From Stentor coeruleus (Eukaryota > Ciliophora > Heterotrichea > Heterotrichida > Stentoridae): a stretch of DNA of 64,000 nt. This document shows positions 62,729 to 64,000 of this stretch, one piece after another. The DNA is taken from contig MPUH01000235.1 of the NCBI GenBank assembly GCA_001970955.1, positions 1 through 64,000 of the forward strand, in the 5' to 3' direction. The notes below the pieces were generated by a model. That model was not told the origin of the DNA and did no database searches. It saw only the letters and a list, made by a program, of their open reading frames with translations. The first letter of the stretch is position 1. Every line of letters begins with the position of its first letter. Made by a program: the position numbers and the translations under genes.

Positions 62729-63546
62729 TATTATTTGGAGTTATTTAGAAACTGGGAAATGGAGTAGGATTTATTTGTAATGTATAAAAATATTAATAGA
62801 AGTTTACGGTAAGGTAAGGAAAATGATATTTTTTTGTAGAGGTTGAAAAGTGAGGAGATTTATCGGTATGGATTTTTTGGGGATTGAATGTGCTAGTTTA
62901 GGGAAGTTTTCGTTTTTACTTGGCAGAGATTTTTTGGTAGAAAAATTTTGGATTTGAGTTGTTGGAAGTTGGGTGGATAGGTTTGGGAATTGTGGGATTA
63001 GGTTGCTTTTTTAAGAGATTAAGGTTTATGACTTAAAAAGTGGTGTAGAGTTAGATGTTTTATATAACTTTTTATATTGGATTTTTATGTTTATCAAAAT
63101 TAACTTTTTAGGAGAATGCTTTTTCTCAGANTTGGATTTTTATGTTTATCAAAATTAACTTTTTAGGAGAATGCTTTTTCTCAGATACTATTATAGTTTT
63201 GTATAAGATATGATAATTTTTGTTATAGTGATTATAGTATGATAATATGCGAATGAAGAAACTAAAAATTTATCATCATCGCATATCGTTTTATAGAATG
63301 AAGAATTTGAAAAAACACTTAGAGAAAACCACGACAAACAAGAAATAATCAAGATCGACAGAGAAATAAAAAATTTATCACGAAAATATACTATAAAAGA
63401 AGAAAATTAACAAGGGCTGGACAATAGTCAAGCGATAATTCCTAACTAATACTAATAGTATGATAATATCATTTTTGTTTAAAAATTTATTTTTCCATAT
63501 TTGGTCAAAACTTTTAGAATTAATTATTGTATTTTAATCACCTTAA
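62729..63546. other. Spacer with contig join and orphan coding-like stretch
   Basis: G/T-rich to about 63060 (upstream of the minus kinase). Then a contig join at 63131. At about 63250-63410 a plus-strand frame with one stop reads NEETKNLSSSHIVL and NEEFEKTLRENHDKQEIIKI, then DREIKNLSRKYTIKEEN. It is charged and coding-like but has no recognised family. Confidence 0.45.
63077..63185. other. Contig join: single N with duplicated flanks
   Basis: N at 63131. Bases 63077-63130 are repeated exactly at 63132-63185 (54 bp), as expected for unmerged overlapping contig ends. Confidence 0.92.
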
Positions 63547-64000
63547 TCATTTCTTTTTCTGATTCGCCCAGAAACGAGAGTGTAAAGTACTCAGCATAAC
63601 ATTTGATTTTTTCGCTATTAATTCTGGCGTTGGAGGCTTGATAATAACTGATGAGGCTTTAGGTTCGCATGCACTTGTTTCACTAAGGCTATCTATCTCA
63701 TGTTTTTCATTAAAAGTTTCAAGAAAGGCTTCTATTAACTCTTGAGCCAATTTACCTGATGCACCATGTTCTGAAAGTTCTACCCCTGTTGGTTCTTCTG
63801 ATATATTATACACTCGATTCATTAGTTCTTTACGAAGTATTAGGCTAAAATAATAGCTTTTAGCAAGTTGTGGACACACTCTAGCAGACCTAACCAGCGC
63901 TTTTATTGAAACCTTTTCCCACACAACAACTTCAATCATTTCATCTAAGTTCTCATGCAGCCTCAAAATTTTCTCTAGTTTTTCATCCTCACTATTAAAA
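63547..64000 (-). CDS. Hypothetical protein, N-terminus beyond the right edge
   Basis: The minus-strand frame is open from the right edge to a TGA at 63547, about 150 codons, with no credible start in the window. I do not recognise it. The visible part reads EKLEKILRLHENLDEMIEVV, VSIKALVRSARVCPQLAKSY and ASGKLAQELIEAFLETFNEK, so it is mostly helical and charged. A short Pro/Lys tail follows (IIKPPTPELIAKK). There is no membrane segment. Confidence 0.6.
   Translation of the reverse strand, partial: FNSEDEKLEKILRLHENLDEMIEVVVWEKVSIKALVRSARVCPQLAKSYYFSLILRKELMNRVYNISEEPTGVELSEHGASGKLAQELIEAFLETFNEKHEIDSLSETSACEPKASSVIIKPPTPELIAKKSNVMLSTLHSRFWANQKKK

Noticed and set aside
1-64000. TGA as tryptophan (Blepharisma-type code)
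   Set aside because: Conserved Trp sites use TGG, no conserved domain has in-frame TGA, and at least three genes end in TGA.
1-64000. tRNA, rRNA, CRISPR, transposon or viral elements
   Set aside because: I looked for T-loop patterns, spaced repeats, terminal repeats, reverse transcriptase and transposase motifs by eye and saw none I could support.

Overview
The window looks like macronuclear DNA of a heterotrich ciliate, most likely Stentor. The evidence is: (i) ten introns of only 15 or 16 nt that rejoin reading frames in recognisable genes; (ii) the standard genetic code, with TAA, TAG and TGA all acting as stops and no in-frame TGA at conserved Trp sites, which argues against Blepharisma-type code; (iii) AT-rich DNA with short gene spacing; (iv) a very large crop of protein kinases. 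The species is inferred; no rRNA gene or telomere is present to settle it.

Layout. 0-10 kb holds housekeeping genes: a partial low-complexity protein, a TBC-TLDc protein in three exons, a doublecortin-domain kinase with a 15-nt first exon, a RAD54-like SNF2 ATPase, the V-ATPase c subunit and a putative mitochondrial protein. 12-27 kb is a cluster of kinases that all begin Met-Gly-Cys (a predicted N-myristoyl/palmitoyl anchor): four short ones without EF-hands, two true CDPKs with EF-hands, and one clear kinase pseudogene. 28-49 kb is mixed: an RBR ubiquitin ligase, an RRN3-like Pol I factor fused to a DUF3223 domain, a SAM-LRR protein like PPP1R42, an M20 dipeptidase followed by a decayed tandem copy, dynein light intermediate chain, a 7-TM receptor-like protein, a five-exon PNUTS (PPP1R10) homologue, a MORN-repeat protein with an SGGM minisatellite, and RFT1. 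50-63 kb is a second Met-Gly-Cys kinase cluster of five genes plus a relic, with a BAG6-like ubiquitin-domain protein inside it. A partial gene runs off the right edge.

The two kinase clusters share three subfamilies and even 5' leader sequence, so they probably arose by duplication and inversion. The CDPKs suggest calcium signalling at membranes; their EF-less relatives keep the anchor and catalytic domain but have lost the calcium sensor. One has HCD in place of HRD and one DIG in place of DFG.

Two genome-wide features stand out. Intergenic DNA is strand-asymmetric: on the coding strand it is C-rich and G-poor before a start codon and G-rich and C-poor after a stop. The tiny introns all have an A exactly six bases from the 3' end. 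Several spacers carry decayed gene copies. Three single-N joins (56084, 60126, 63131) are flanked by identical 42-57 bp sequence, which marks unmerged contig ends. No tRNA, rRNA, CRISPR array, intact transposon or viral element was recognised.
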